Notes: generated from the letters alone by a model not told the origin. A stretch of DNA of 64,000 nt from Candidatus Nitrosotenuis uzonensis (GCF_000723185.1 NZ_CBTY010000006.1:62001-126000); one strand, 5' to 3'. Counted from the first letter of the stretch, positions 16,837-24,876 are shown. Translations and numbers: made by a program.

Positions 16837-17898
16837 ATGGTATTTGGAACATTTTGGTTTAATTGGCCTCTGTATGGACTATTCCAAAATATACCAAAAC
16901 TACCTGCCATTAATGCAAACATACTTGCGCTGAACCCACTCCCGGCGACAAAATCTGGGCTGCGGGTTTTTTTCAAAAAAAGACTACTTTTAGGATACAT
17001 TTTTGCAATTATGGCTGCAGTCCTGGCAAGTCTTACACATTCACTATCAAAGCCTTTGCTTGATGGTATAGAGCCGACACAGTCTATGAATCCACTGGTA
17101 CTTGCCGTACTAATTTACATGGTGGCAGGCCTATTTCTCACTCCTGTAAAAAAATCCGACAAGTCAATACGCAGGCTGGGCGCAAAGAATCTTGCCCTTC
17201 TTTCCATGATTGGAATTGCCGAGGTTGCCGCAATGATCGTTTCGTTTTTTGGCATAACGGAAACAACTGCAGTAAATGCATCCATATTCATCAACGCAGA
17301 AATAATATTCTCAATTTCAATTGCGGCAGTTTTATTCAAAGAGCGTCTCAGGCAGAATGAGATACTCCCGTTCGGCCTTGTACTGCTTGGGGTGGTTGCA
17401 ATACCAGTAGGCTATGACTTTTACCAGCACGGCATGGCGTTTACAAATCTTGTTCTTGGGGACATGCTGATAATACTTGGCGGTTTGTTTTTCTCAATTA
17501 GTAACATTATTGCAAAGTATCTAAGTGGTAACATTGATGCAAAGCGCATCACACAAATCTCATCGTTTGTGGCAGCTGGATTTGGTCTTGTGATGATATT
17601 AAACTTTAACATACCGTTTGATATTCAACTCTCTCAGCTGCCCACGGTGGTGGCAATGGGAATACTGGATGTAGGCCTTGCGACTCTTTTGTTTATAATC
17701 GCGCTTCGAACCATAGGGGCAATCAAGACAATACTCATATTTTCTACCGCCACCGTTTTTGGCATGATCTTTGCCCATGTGTTACTGGGCGAGTCCATAA
17801 CTGCTCTGAATATCGTATCAATAGCTTCTGTTTTCATAGGGCTTTACTGGCTAAGGAAAAGATTCTCAGAAGAAGAGGCAGAAAAGCATACAGCGTAG
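16837..17898 (+). CDS. EamA/DMT-family transporter
   Basis: Ten-helix drug/metabolite transporter family protein, an inner-membrane exporter or importer of small metabolites. Helices are visible from about residue 50 on in two EamA repeats: repeat 1 ends with NAEIIFSISIAAVLFKERL, repeat 2 with ILIFSTATVFGMIFAHVLLGESI, the typical helix-4-like ends followed by short acidic or basic turns. ATG 16792 would extend the protein through the inverted repeat at 16802-16825, so ATG 16837 is preferred; about 45 residues before the first helix remain unusual. Substrate unknown. It ends one base before the convergent methyltransferase gene. Confidence 0.75.
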   Translation: MVFGTFWFNWPLYGLFQNIPKLPAINANILALNPLPATKSGLRVFFKKRLLLGYIFAIMAAVLASLTHSLSKPLLDGIEPTQSMNPLVLAVLIYMVAGLFLTPVKKSDKSIRRLGAKNLALLSMIGIAEVAAMIVSFFGITETTAVNASIFINAEIIFSISIAAVLFKERLRQNEILPFGLVLLGVVAIPVGYDFYQHGMAFTNLVLGDMLIILGGLFFSISNIIAKYLSGNIDAKRITQISSFVAAGFGLVMILNFNIPFDIQLSQLPTVVAMGILDVGLATLLFIIALRTIGAIKTILIFSTATVFGMIFAHVLLGESITALNIVSIASVFIGLYWLRKRFSEEEAEKHTA

Positions 17899-18723
17899 TT
17901 ATTTTTTGCACAAGAGCGTGGTATACCAGCCGCCAAGTGCTATCTCCTTATAATCTTCAAATCCTTCAGCAGAGCGTCGTTTCATAATATCTAATATCTG
18001 ACTTGCGGTCACAGGATACACACGTTGTTCCACTCCATCAATATGGAATAACTCGAATCCAAATCCAGTAAGTCTTTCCAAATATTCTTTTGGCTCTACA
18101 CCAGAGTTTGCAATTGCATTTGGCCAGAATTCCGTTAGTAGACTGACATTCTTGTTTTCCGTTATGGTCTTTTCCATTCCTGTTATGGCTTTTCCTTCCG
18201 AACCCTCTATATCCATCTTGATAAAATCGACTCGAAGATCACCTGCCTCGCTTTCAAGATACTGATCGATTGTCACGGTTTTTACATCAACAGTATTTTC
18301 GGTCGAATCTGATCCAGTGCTGTAATGATAGTCAAAGAGGCTGTGCTCTGAGCTATAGTATGGGGAAAGGTACAGCTTTGCACTTCCGATCTTATCTGAT
18401 ACTGCACAATTGATCACTTTGACATTGTCAAAACCGTTTTCCCTTGCACTTGCCCTGATCAAATCTACATTGTGTGCAAACGGTTCAAAAGAAAACACTC
18501 TCCCTGCATTTCCAACCAAACTTGCAGCAAGCATTGAATAAAATCCAAGATTAGCCCCAATATCCACCATCGTATATCCTGGCTTTAGATTCTCCCTTAT
18601 TACGGCAGTCTCCAGTTTTTCATCATTGTATGCACCTGTGAACTTTACCTGTCTTGATAGATCCTTATCGGATTCATCCAAAACCATCTTGAACTTGCCA
18701 AAGTCGTGCACCCACGTCTTCAT
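17899..18723 (-). CDS. FkbM-family SAM-dependent methyltransferase
   Basis: 274 residues. Motif I VDIGANLGFYS (about 53-63) binds S-adenosylmethionine, SFEPFAHN follows at the end of strand 2, and FIKMDIEGSEG (about 163-173) is the signature of the FkbM family, which O-methylates sugars or polyketides. Cell-surface glycan methylation is a reasonable inference. The ATG is placed by a box A palindrome (18742-18753) 24 bases upstream. Tail to tail with the EamA gene. Confidence 0.85.
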   Translation of the reverse strand: MKTWVHDFGKFKMVLDESDKDLSRQVKFTGAYNDEKLETAVIRENLKPGYTMVDIGANLGFYSMLAASLVGNAGRVFSFEPFAHNVDLIRASARENGFDNVKVINCAVSDKIGSAKLYLSPYYSSEHSLFDYHYSTGSDSTENTVDVKTVTIDQYLESEAGDLRVDFIKMDIEGSEGKAITGMEKTITENKNVSLLTEFWPNAIANSGVEPKEYLERLTGFGFELFHIDGVEQRVYPVTASQILDIMKRRSAEGFEDYKEIALGGWYTTLLCKK

Positions 18724-18741
18724 GCATGGTATTCTCTAATA

Positions 18742-18753
18742 CCATTTAAATGG
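18742..18753. promoter_or_regulatory. Palindromic box A between the FkbM gene and a membrane-protein gene
   Basis: CCATTTAAATGG, a perfect 12-base palindrome centred 24 bases above the FkbM ATG. On the plus strand a second box (GGATTTAAC, 18752-18760) is about 28 bases before the ATG at 18784, so the divergent genes have overlapping promoters. Confidence 0.5.
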
Positions 18754-18783
18754 ATTTAACAGGTAAAGTTCGTACCTGATTTT

Positions 18784-19563
18784 ATGAAGCCTCAAGAAGT
18801 ACCAAAGAGAATTGATTCGTTGAGCCTTGGCGTTATTTTCATTATAATCGCACTCGGAGTAGTATTTCAGATCTTTAACTATTTCGTAATAGAGCAGATG
18901 GATGATGAGCTTGATGTAATTGAAATCTCAGTTACAGTGGTATTTGGTATTGCGGCAGTGATGGTGTTTCTAGTTTCCAGAAGCTACAGCTGGAAGACTG
19001 AGGTGTTTGGCAAGACATACTTCTCACTAGGTATGGCATACTCCATGTTCATAATAGCTGAAATAATCTGGGATTATCATGAAGTGGTTCTGAAGACTTC
19101 GCCATATCCTTCGCCTGCCGACGTATTTTATTTTGCATTTTATCCATTTACCATATATCACCTTGTAAAGAATTGCAAATTCTTCAAACCGAAGCTTGGC
19201 AAGATTGAAAAGACATGGCTTCTTGCAATTCCTTTAGTAATAATAGGAATCTATTCTTATTCTGCGTATGACCAACTAGGTGAATTCAATCTTGATTTTT
19301 ATTATGGAAGCGTATTTGTCATAGGAACATCAGTTACACTTACTTTTGCGATTCTTGGAGTCACAATATTCCGACATAGTTTGCTTGGAGTGATCTGGAT
19401 GTTACTTGCATTCGGGATATTTCTGAATAGCTTGGCTGATGTGTGGTATTACTATCTTGAAATATTTGATCTTTATTCAAGGGAGCATGTCACCATGGCA
19501 CTTTGGTTTACTAGCACGAATTTTATCATATATGCACTGTACAAGCACTACAAATCGATATGA
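18784..19563 (+). CDS. Multi-pass membrane protein of unknown function
   Basis: 259 residues with about seven membrane helices (starting LGVIFIIIALGVVFQIF, ending VTMALWFTSTNFIIYALY) and loop motifs SPYPSPADVFYFAFYP and SLADVWYYY. Proteins with a PSPADxFYF segment between helices recur in archaeal and bacterial membrane sensor proteins as far as I recall, but I cannot name the family. Leaderless start from the adjacent box A. Confidence 0.65.
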   Translation: MKPQEVPKRIDSLSLGVIFIIIALGVVFQIFNYFVIEQMDDELDVIEISVTVVFGIAAVMVFLVSRSYSWKTEVFGKTYFSLGMAYSMFIIAEIIWDYHEVVLKTSPYPSPADVFYFAFYPFTIYHLVKNCKFFKPKLGKIEKTWLLAIPLVIIGIYSYSAYDQLGEFNLDFYYGSVFVIGTSVTLTFAILGVTIFRHSLLGVIWMLLAFGIFLNSLADVWYYYLEIFDLYSREHVTMALWFTSTNFIIYALYKHYKSI

Positions 19564-19577
19564 CCGGCTTATTGGCA

Positions 19578-20321
19578 TCAGATGAGGAACTCTGAAGCAT
19601 TAATTCCATCCTCGGTAAGCTCTATCCATCTATTTCTTCCAATTTTTTCTACGCGGACAAACTTCCACTGGTTTTCTAGTGGCTGTATGATGTTCTTGTC
19701 AAGACTTGCAAATCTTGCCTGCGTCAAATTCTCCTCCCTTGCGTTAACCGTGATCAAGTGGTCTCTTTCTGCAATATCGGCCATCTGTTTTTTTGTTATT
19801 TTACCGCCATGATCCCTGATTATCTTAAGTGCTAGGATAAGCTCAGGCCTTGGTGTGTGGATCTGATACGCTGGTATCTGGATGAGGTTTTTCACTCCGT
19901 ACGACATCTGTTTTCCCTCAAAACCAGAATATCTTTCAGCTTCGGCATAAAACGGGATTATACTGTTATTTTCATTGAACATCATGCATGCCATCATGCA
20001 TGCAATTGCTTGAATTTTTGAGCCTGATGCAAGATTCACATAAAGCGTGTTCTTTTGTTCGCTCTCAATTATTCTCTTTACCGATTTTATTATATTAAAA
20101 AGGTCTAGCCTGTCATGGTATTCTTTTACGACCCTGATCTTTTCCCTCTGCAGCTGTTTTTGGATCTTCTCTATATACGATCCTGCTTTATCTTCGCTTG
20201 GTTTTTCGTGCACCAGCAACCAGACCTTGTCAGCTTTCATCTCTTTTGCTGGCATTACAACTCTGTCGATCTCAAATCCGACAGGGGCTATGTGTACACG
20301 GAGGGTAGTGAGATTACTCAT
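19578..20321 (-). CDS. CARF-like domain protein with C-terminal winged helix (HFX_2341/DUF6293-like)
   Basis: 247 residues. The N-terminal domain begins VHIAPVGFEIDRVVMPA and continues ADKVWLLVHE, with YVNLASGSKIQAIACMMA near residue 95, the Rossmann-like layout of CARF/SAVED-type ligand-binding domains. The C-terminal ~90 residues hold a winged helix (GGKITKKQMADIAE, LTQARFASLDKNIIQPLE, wing IGRNRWIELTEDG). It resembles the archaeal HFX_2341 regulator family (from memory). Such domains bind cyclic oligonucleotides or other nucleotides; here no CRISPR or cas gene is nearby. It shares a divergent promoter with the tiny gene at 20387. Confidence 0.7.
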   Translation of the reverse strand: MSNLTTLRVHIAPVGFEIDRVVMPAKEMKADKVWLLVHEKPSEDKAGSYIEKIQKQLQREKIRVVKEYHDRLDLFNIIKSVKRIIESEQKNTLYVNLASGSKIQAIACMMACMMFNENNSIIPFYAEAERYSGFEGKQMSYGVKNLIQIPAYQIHTPRPELILALKIIRDHGGKITKKQMADIAERDHLITVNAREENLTQARFASLDKNIIQPLENQWKFVRVEKIGRNRWIELTEDGINASEFLI

Positions 20322-20352
20322 GAAAGTATCTAAAGTATGCTTACTATTGTGA

Positions 20353-20364
20353 TATTATATAATA
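20353..20364. promoter_or_regulatory. TATA-like box between CARF regulator and small genes
   Basis: ATTATATAATAA, nearly symmetrical. It lies about 28 bases before ATG 20387 on the plus strand and about 36 bases before ATG 20321 on the minus strand, so it could serve both. Confidence 0.4.
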
Positions 20365-20386
20365 ATTTCTACAGTACATGTGCTCT

Positions 20387-20473
20387 ATGAACAAATCGAT
20401 AATGTTTCCAAGAATAATCCGAGAATTTGATGACGGTCATGACGAAGAGCCGATGGTTTACAAGTGCAGCTAG
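20387..20473 (+). CDS. Very small acidic/basic protein (28 aa)
   Basis: ATG 20387 is 28 bases below the TATA-like box; the peptide is MNKSIMFPRIIREFDDGHDEEPM plus five residues. An ATG nine bases earlier is possible. The next small gene starts immediately after its TAG. Support comes from the promoter spacing and coupling only. Confidence 0.35.
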   Translation: MNKSIMFPRIIREFDDGHDEEPMVYKCS

Positions 20474-20623
20474 GTGGTCGCAGTGCTGACTGAAGAGCAA
20501 ATAAAAAAACTACTGGCAGATATCAAATCTGCTTATCTTGTAGGCTACTTTAACAACGATCTTGATACTGAGGCAGAAAAATGGGGCCAGATCCAGATTC
20601 TGGAATGGATTCTTTCCAAATAA
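20474..20623 (+). CDS. Small conserved-looking helical protein (49 aa)
   Basis: GTG start directly after the previous stop. The sequence has an amphipathic start (LTEEQIKKLLADIKSAYLVG), then YFNNDLDTEAEKWGQIQ and ILEWIL. Similar short proteins occur in marine ammonia-oxidising archaea as far as I recall. Function unknown; tight coupling suggests co-expression with the preceding peptide. Confidence 0.5.
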   Translation: MVAVLTEEQIKKLLADIKSAYLVGYFNNDLDTEAEKWGQIQILEWILSK

Positions 20624-20645
20624 TTCTCATTTTTTAGAATATGGG

Positions 20646-20653
20646 TATAAAAG
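20646..20653 (+). promoter_or_regulatory. Box A upstream of the candidate structured RNA
   Basis: TATAAAAG; transcription would begin near 20676, before the strong stem at 20725-20804 and 190 bases before the next start codon. Confidence 0.4.
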
Positions 20654-20675
20654 CTTAGTCAATTTTAATAGAACA

Positions 20676-20815
20676 ATCTTTGGCGATCTAGTGTAAAGCA
20701 TAACATGTTTTACAAACTGCACTCGTCACTGGCACGCTTGCATAACTAGCAAGCAGTGGTCTACCAGCCTGTTGCTATTGGCATTGTCTGATCGTGCCAG
20801 TGACCATTCTTAAAT
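20676..20815 (+). ncRNA. Candidate structured RNA or long leader
   Basis: GTCACTGGCACG (20725-20736) and CGTGCCAGTGAC (20793-20804) pair perfectly over 12 bases. Inside, GCTTGC-ATAACTA-GCAAGC forms a second hairpin. A box A lies upstream and no gene occupies the stretch. It could be an independent small RNA or a structured 5' leader of the PH-like protein genes that follow. No match to a known RNA family could be made by eye. Confidence 0.4.
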
Positions 20816-20865
20816 TAATCAGGTTTTCTTACCGTGTGAAATCGCTTCGTACAGGAGAGGCAATT

Positions 20866-21162
20866 ATGAATTCATATCTGGTACATTGCAAATATGGTAA
20901 ATCAAATCTCATTTTGACAAACTTCCAAATTATGATTGAAAATTTTAATGGACTTGTGCTGTCACTTGAATACTCTGAGATCTCAGACTTGCAACTAGTC
21001 GATTTAAAGTCGGCCAGAATATCTTGGATGGAAGGAGAAAGTCTCTATCATCTTTCCATCAAATCAAACATGGCATCAAAAATCATACATGATTATGTTA
21101 TTGCCAAGCAAATCTATGAGGAAAAATATGCATCTGTCCAAGAATACAAGGAATACGTTTGA
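20866..21162 (+). CDS. PH-like domain protein, first of a tandem pair
   Basis: 98 residues. The pattern K-Y-G-K-S-N-L-I-L-T-N, then GLVLSLEYSEISDLQL, alternating strands and a C-terminal helix, resembles a PH/GRAM-like fold. The downstream gene is its paralogue of identical length. ATG 20866 is chosen over an upstream GTG because GGAGAGG lies 6 bases before it and the GTG falls inside the 20725-20804 stem. Binding partner unknown. Confidence 0.55.
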   Translation: MNSYLVHCKYGKSNLILTNFQIMIENFNGLVLSLEYSEISDLQLVDLKSARISWMEGESLYHLSIKSNMASKIIHDYVIAKQIYEEKYASVQEYKEYV

Positions 21163-21424
21163 AATAACGTCCAGTCCTCATGGAAAAGGATACCTGCATA
21201 TAACTGATTCTGGAATCTACTTTGAATCTTTGATATATGGTCGTGTTTTCTCTCTTGACTTTGATACTATTACAAGGTATGGTATACAAGGACGACAGTT
21301 CAGAATCGACTGGATCATAAATGACACAAAATTATACTATGTTTTAACTGCGCCGTCCCCAAAACGAATCTTGGTTTCATATCAGAGAACAAATGAAGAA
21401 TATGCACGTTCTGTACAGAAATAA
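21128..21424 (+). CDS. PH-like domain protein, second of a tandem pair
   Basis: 98 residues paralogous to the preceding gene: HGKGYLHITDSGIYFES corresponds to YGKSNLILTNFQIMIEN, and VFSLDFDTITRYGI to VLSLEYSEISDLQL. It overlaps the first gene by 35 bases in another frame, so translation is probably coupled. ATG 21128 gives the same length as the paralogue. Confidence 0.5.
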   Translation: MHLSKNTRNTFEITSSPHGKGYLHITDSGIYFESLIYGRVFSLDFDTITRYGIQGRQFRIDWIINDTKLYYVLTAPSPKRILVSYQRTNEEYARSVQK

Positions 21425-21446
21425 ACTGGGTATTTGATTACGTAGA

Positions 21447-22727
21447 TCACTTTTGAAGGTCTTTAGAGTCATGTGAGAGTGTATTTTTCCCAGATCTGTC
21501 ATGCCCCATGGGGGTTGGTTGAAAGTTTCTTTCAATAATTTGAGTGTTTGTCAATGTGGGGCTATGCAGACTCCTTCCAATTCTGGTCGGGTCGGTCATA
21601 GAAATAGAACCTACCGTAGATCTGGCAAGATCTATGCCAGATACTGCAAGATTTCTCATGCCATGCATCGCATTGAATACGCCTGACGCAAGGCGCATTC
21701 CACTACCACTTACAATTCCACCTACGACCGTACCAGCAGATACCGCACCAGTGATTGCTGATGACACAGAATGGAAAATCGAACCGAGTGCAGGAACAAT
21801 CATGACAGGAATAAAAGTGACAAGCCCCATGACTGCAAGAGCCGCAAACCATTCTACGATTGGATCTGGACTGGCTGATGCGAATGTCTGCAGATGTGCG
21901 ACTCCGGCAACTAATGCAAGTGCAGAAAACAGAGGCGCCATAATTAGACCGAACAACGCATCTATCATTCTACGAGTAACTCTTCTGAACATAGGCAGCA
22001 ATGATAAGACTAGCACAAGCGGTATTGCAATTGCAATAATGGCAGTGAGTATCAACCTGATCGTGCTCAGAAGAAACGTCAAAAACATGAATACCAAAAA
22101 TGCTACTGCTTTGAATATTGCAAGAAATGTGGTCATAAACATGTTTTTGAGCGTGGTAAAAGGATCTGTTACACCTGCCACAAGCTTGTCTAGTGAAAAC
22201 TTGCATGATTCATCGTTTGGATGGCATTCTATACCGCTTCCAAGCTTGTTCAGAAGATATGCCACATTGCGTGAAGGTCTATCTGGCTCTTCATAATTTA
22301 GTATCCATACGGATGTATGTTCAACTGAAATCGCAATGAGATCCCATAATGGGGGGAAAAAGAAAAAAAACAAGATAAAGATAAGACCTCTTGACAGAAT
22401 ATTGTATCCGGTTTCTGGTGGGACGAAGTTGATATGTTCAAACATAAAGGACATTCCTGCAAATATTATCACAAATACAAATGCAGTCAACGCAATGTTG
22501 CGCAGGATCTGATAAATCTCAAAATTCCTATTGCCGGTTTCTCTACCGTTGTCTATGCTGTAGTCAAATTTAGGCATCTCTGTTATGAGCTTGATGTATG
22601 ATATTTCAAGAACATCAGACCAGGTCAGAGTTGCTGCCACAACAGCTATTATGGCAACTACGATCCCTAGCATAATCACTCCGGCATCAAGAACAGCCGG
22701 ACGATTCTTCAAAACTAATTTTACCAC
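21447..22727 (-). CDS. VirB6/TrbL/CedA-like polytopic membrane protein
   Basis: 426 residues; probable membrane channel or scaffold of a type IV secretion-like DNA transfer apparatus. Hydrophobic segments: 14-36, 76-98, 110-135, a long double segment about 200-245 and two more to about 320. A large hydrophilic loop (about 140-195) holds ECHPNDESC, two cysteines that may form a disulfide outside the cell. The tail is glycine/serine-rich (SAITGAVSAGTVVGGIVSGSG) then polar, as in TrbL/VirB6 proteins. GTG start placed by a box A (about 22745-22755). It is encoded separately from, but oriented with, the small membrane genes at 23521-24876. Assignment by topology and context, not by a unique motif. 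Confidence 0.6.
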   Translation of the reverse strand: MVKLVLKNRPAVLDAGVIMLGIVVAIIAVVAATLTWSDVLEISYIKLITEMPKFDYSIDNGRETGNRNFEIYQILRNIALTAFVFVIIFAGMSFMFEHINFVPPETGYNILSRGLIFILFFFFFPPLWDLIAISVEHTSVWILNYEEPDRPSRNVAYLLNKLGSGIECHPNDESCKFSLDKLVAGVTDPFTTLKNMFMTTFLAIFKAVAFLVFMFLTFLLSTIRLILTAIIAIAIPLVLVLSLLPMFRRVTRRMIDALFGLIMAPLFSALALVAGVAHLQTFASASPDPIVEWFAALAVMGLVTFIPVMIVPALGSIFHSVSSAITGAVSAGTVVGGIVSGSGMRLASGVFNAMHGMRNLAVSGIDLARSTVGSISMTDPTRIGRSLHSPTLTNTQIIERNFQPTPMGHDRSGKNTLSHDSKDLQK

Positions 22728-22922
22728 ATGTTAAATGTAAAATTTGATTTTAAGATGCAGTTGATTGGAAACTAGAATAATTATTGACGTGATCACGCAG
22801 ATTAGGTGCCTAGATCTGCAAATTATATCATATTGTCCAATCAAGCAACACCAGATGGTCAAGGTTGCAATCCTGCCGCTTCCATGATTTATAGCATGCC
22901 AATCGGGCAATTCTCAAATTGG

Positions 22923-22932
22923 TTTTTAAAGT
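22923..22932 (+). promoter_or_regulatory. Box A of the TBP-paralogue gene
   Basis: TTTTTAAAGT, centred about 24 bases before the TTG start at 22951, predicting a leaderless transcript and supporting that start. Confidence 0.45.
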
Positions 22933-22950
22933 AATCTGGTTTTGCTCTAG

Positions 22951-23496
22951 TTGCAAAAAATAGTAATTGATTTTGTAAATGTTGTAGCTACTACCTGCCT
23001 TCGAAAACAGATCGACCTTGAAAACATGGCAACAAAGCTGCCTAATGCTGAGCTTAACACCTCCAAATTTCCAGGCATAATTCTAAAAATCAAAAACCCG
23101 CGTGCAACAGCGCTAATTTTCAGCTCAGGTGCGCTCATATGCACAGGAACCCAATCTGTCTTACAGGCTCGCCAAACTACAAACAAAGTCATTGAAATGC
23201 TTAGCAATGCAGGATACAATGGTTCCGCAGCTAGAATAAGAATTGAAAACATAGTGGTGTCAGTAAATTATGGCAGGCAGATTAACTTGGATAAATGCGC
23301 AAGGGTACTACCAAGATGTATGTATGAGCCAGAACAGTTTCCAGCAGTATTTTACAGAATGGGTAATCCTATTGCTACCACGTTGATATACAAGACGGGG
23401 AAATTAGTCTGTACGGGTCTGAACACAGAGAAAAAGATTATTCTGGCAATAACGACTATGGAAAGGCAGCTACTCGAAAAACAACTATTCGTTTAA
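22951..23496 (+). CDS. Divergent TATA-binding protein paralogue
   Basis: 181 residues in two direct repeats typical of TBP: repeat 1 DFVNVVATTCL...NTSKFPGIILKI...ALIFSSGALICTG, repeat 2 IENIVVSVNYGRQINLDK...EPEQFPAVFYRM...TLIYKTGKLVCTG. The DNA-kinking aromatic positions (FPG/FPA and LIF/LIY) are mostly kept, but Phe to Tyr and loss of the second Gly distinguish it from the canonical TBP. The TTG start is fixed by its box A. It lies inside the secretion/pilus gene cluster, divergent from the VirB6-like gene; it may direct a TBP-specific set of promoters. A separate housekeeping TBP is expected elsewhere. Confidence 0.82.
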   Translation: MQKIVIDFVNVVATTCLRKQIDLENMATKLPNAELNTSKFPGIILKIKNPRATALIFSSGALICTGTQSVLQARQTTNKVIEMLSNAGYNGSAARIRIENIVVSVNYGRQINLDKCARVLPRCMYEPEQFPAVFYRMGNPIATTLIYKTGKLVCTGLNTEKKIILAITTMERQLLEKQLFV

Positions 23497-23520
23497 ACGT
23501 CAAAAACGTGATAAAAAAAC

Positions 23521-23919
23521 TCACAAATATTTTTTGCCTATTTTCTTTACCAAGAACTTGTTGCTAAAATATGCCTCAAGATGACTGATGCCAAACACAA
23601 ATGATACTATGGAGATTGACACGACGTTAATGGCATGTTCAAAAATAATCGCAATTATAACTATGGTTGCAGTCTCCACCAAGAACTGGACTGGTACTGC
23701 CTTTTTACCCATTTTTCTGTACAGAATCGGAAACACAAGATTTCTTTCATGTTCAAGAAGTTGCAAATTTGAAATGGTAATTCGTAGATCAAAATAATAG
23801 CAGAAAATCCATACTGCAAAGAAAGGAAGTAACAGGTACTCTGGAACACCGGGTCTGAAATAAAAATAAAGGATAAGAGCTGCTGCCATGGGCATGGCAG
23901 TTCTCATATCTGCGAACAT
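23521..23919 (-). CDS. Small polytopic membrane protein of the secretion locus
   Basis: 132 residues with four predicted helices (AAALILYFYF, YLLLPFFAVWIFCYYF, TATIVIIAIIF, VSISIVSFVFGI) and a basic cytoplasmic loop (EHERNLVFPILYRKMGKK). Its ATG overlaps the stop of the upstream two-helix gene (TAATG), showing translational coupling. Size and position suggest a VirB3-like accessory component, but no family motif is visible. Confidence 0.6.
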   Translation of the reverse strand: MFADMRTAMPMAAALILYFYFRPGVPEYLLLPFFAVWIFCYYFDLRITISNLQLLEHERNLVFPILYRKMGKKAVPVQFLVETATIVIIAIIFEHAINVVSISIVSFVFGISHLEAYFSNKFLVKKIGKKYL

Positions 23920-24206
23920 TATCTGAATGGCCGGAGGGCCAATTTCAGCTTTGAGACTGCGATTATCACCACAACAACTATGAGGCCGCCTCCCACGAAT
24001 CTTAGGAATGGTAATATCTTGCTTAGCATGGTCGTAATTGCAGGCGGAATATTCTGTATGTTCGGATTTTCAAAATCCACTCCCAAAAGCCATTCCATTA
24101 TGTCTTGGGCCAAGAATATTACAGCCCCCGCAATACCGGCTGCCACCACTATGTTGATGTATTTCTGTCTGTCTTCCTGATCTAGCGCTGCTTGGTTTAA
24201 CATCAT
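23919..24206 (-). CDS. Two-helix small membrane protein, VirB2/CedA1-like pilin candidate
   Basis: 95 residues: short polar start, helix about 18-40 (INIVVAAGIAGAVIFLAQDI), polar loop with NPNIQNIPPAITTML, helix about 66-90 (FVGGGLIVVVVIIAVSKLKLAL) and a basic end. This two-helix hairpin with no cleavable signal is the build of VirB2/TraA-type conjugative pilins and of the archaeal CedA1 pilus subunit. Coupled to its neighbours on both sides (25 bases after the PrgI-like gene, 1-base overlap downstream). Inference rests on topology and context. Confidence 0.55.
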   Translation of the reverse strand: MMLNQAALDQEDRQKYINIVVAAGIAGAVIFLAQDIMEWLLGVDFENPNIQNIPPAITTMLSKILPFLRFVGGGLIVVVVIIAVSKLKLALRPFR

Positions 24207-24231
24207 TCATCAAAATACGATTGAATTTAAG

Positions 24232-24876
24232 TTAGAAATCTCTGATGTGTATGATTTCTTCAAACACAGGATCTTTTATGCCCTCGACAAAAACTGACAA
24301 TCTCTTATGTCCAAGTGTTTGCGGTATTATCAAAACTTCAATCTCTCCATTGTTATTTGTGGAAAGTGTGGATATTACATTACCGTCAAATTCCACTCTA
24401 GTCTTGGCATTAGAAATTGGAGTTCCATCTGGCATCTCAAGTTTTATCTGGAGACGCATGGGCTTGCGTGGATCTGCAAATACGTCTCGAACTCTAATCT
24501 GTTTTTGTGATGCTGGCATTATTGGTTCAAATAGCTTTGGTTGAGCAAGCTTCTTACTCTGATTCTTGTGATGTGTTTGCCACGTGATTGATTTTTTACA
24601 TGATGTCTGTTTTGCAAGCATAAATATGATGATTGAAATTAGCTGCATTTCAGGTGGTTTTACATGGAATTTTTTGAATCCAAAATAACTACCGACTACA
24701 AGAGCTGTTATCGCTAGTGGGCTCTCAAATGTCTGGTATGCACTCCATGTGATTATGGCAGAAAAGCCTACTATTGCCATTTGTCTCATGCTTAACTTGC
24801 CAATTATTGGAAAGGCAAATACTGCCTCATGAAGTGGGCTGAGATCTTCAAAATAAAGGAGCTCAATCTGCTTCAT
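24232..24876 (-). CDS. PrgI-like membrane protein with C-terminal Ig-like domain
   Basis: 214 residues. The first ~70 (PLHEAVFAFPIIGKLSMRQM, then two helices AIVGFSAIITWSAY and LAITALVVGSYFGFKKF) match the PrgI pattern found next to VirB4 ATPases in Gram-positive and archaeal type IV secretion loci. After a basic linker, residues about 130-214 form a beta domain (RLQIKLEMPDGTPISNAKTRV, NNNGEIEVLIIP) like carboxypeptidase-regulatory or Ig-like repeats, an unusual addition. A box A-like CTTTTATTTT lies about 25 bases before the ATG, so it may also start its own transcript. Confidence 0.65.
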   Translation of the reverse strand: MKQIELLYFEDLSPLHEAVFAFPIIGKLSMRQMAIVGFSAIITWSAYQTFESPLAITALVVGSYFGFKKFHVKPPEMQLISIIIFMLAKQTSCKKSITWQTHHKNQSKKLAQPKLFEPIMPASQKQIRVRDVFADPRKPMRLQIKLEMPDGTPISNAKTRVEFDGNVISTLSTNNNGEIEVLIIPQTLGHKRLSVFVEGIKDPVFEEIIHIRDF

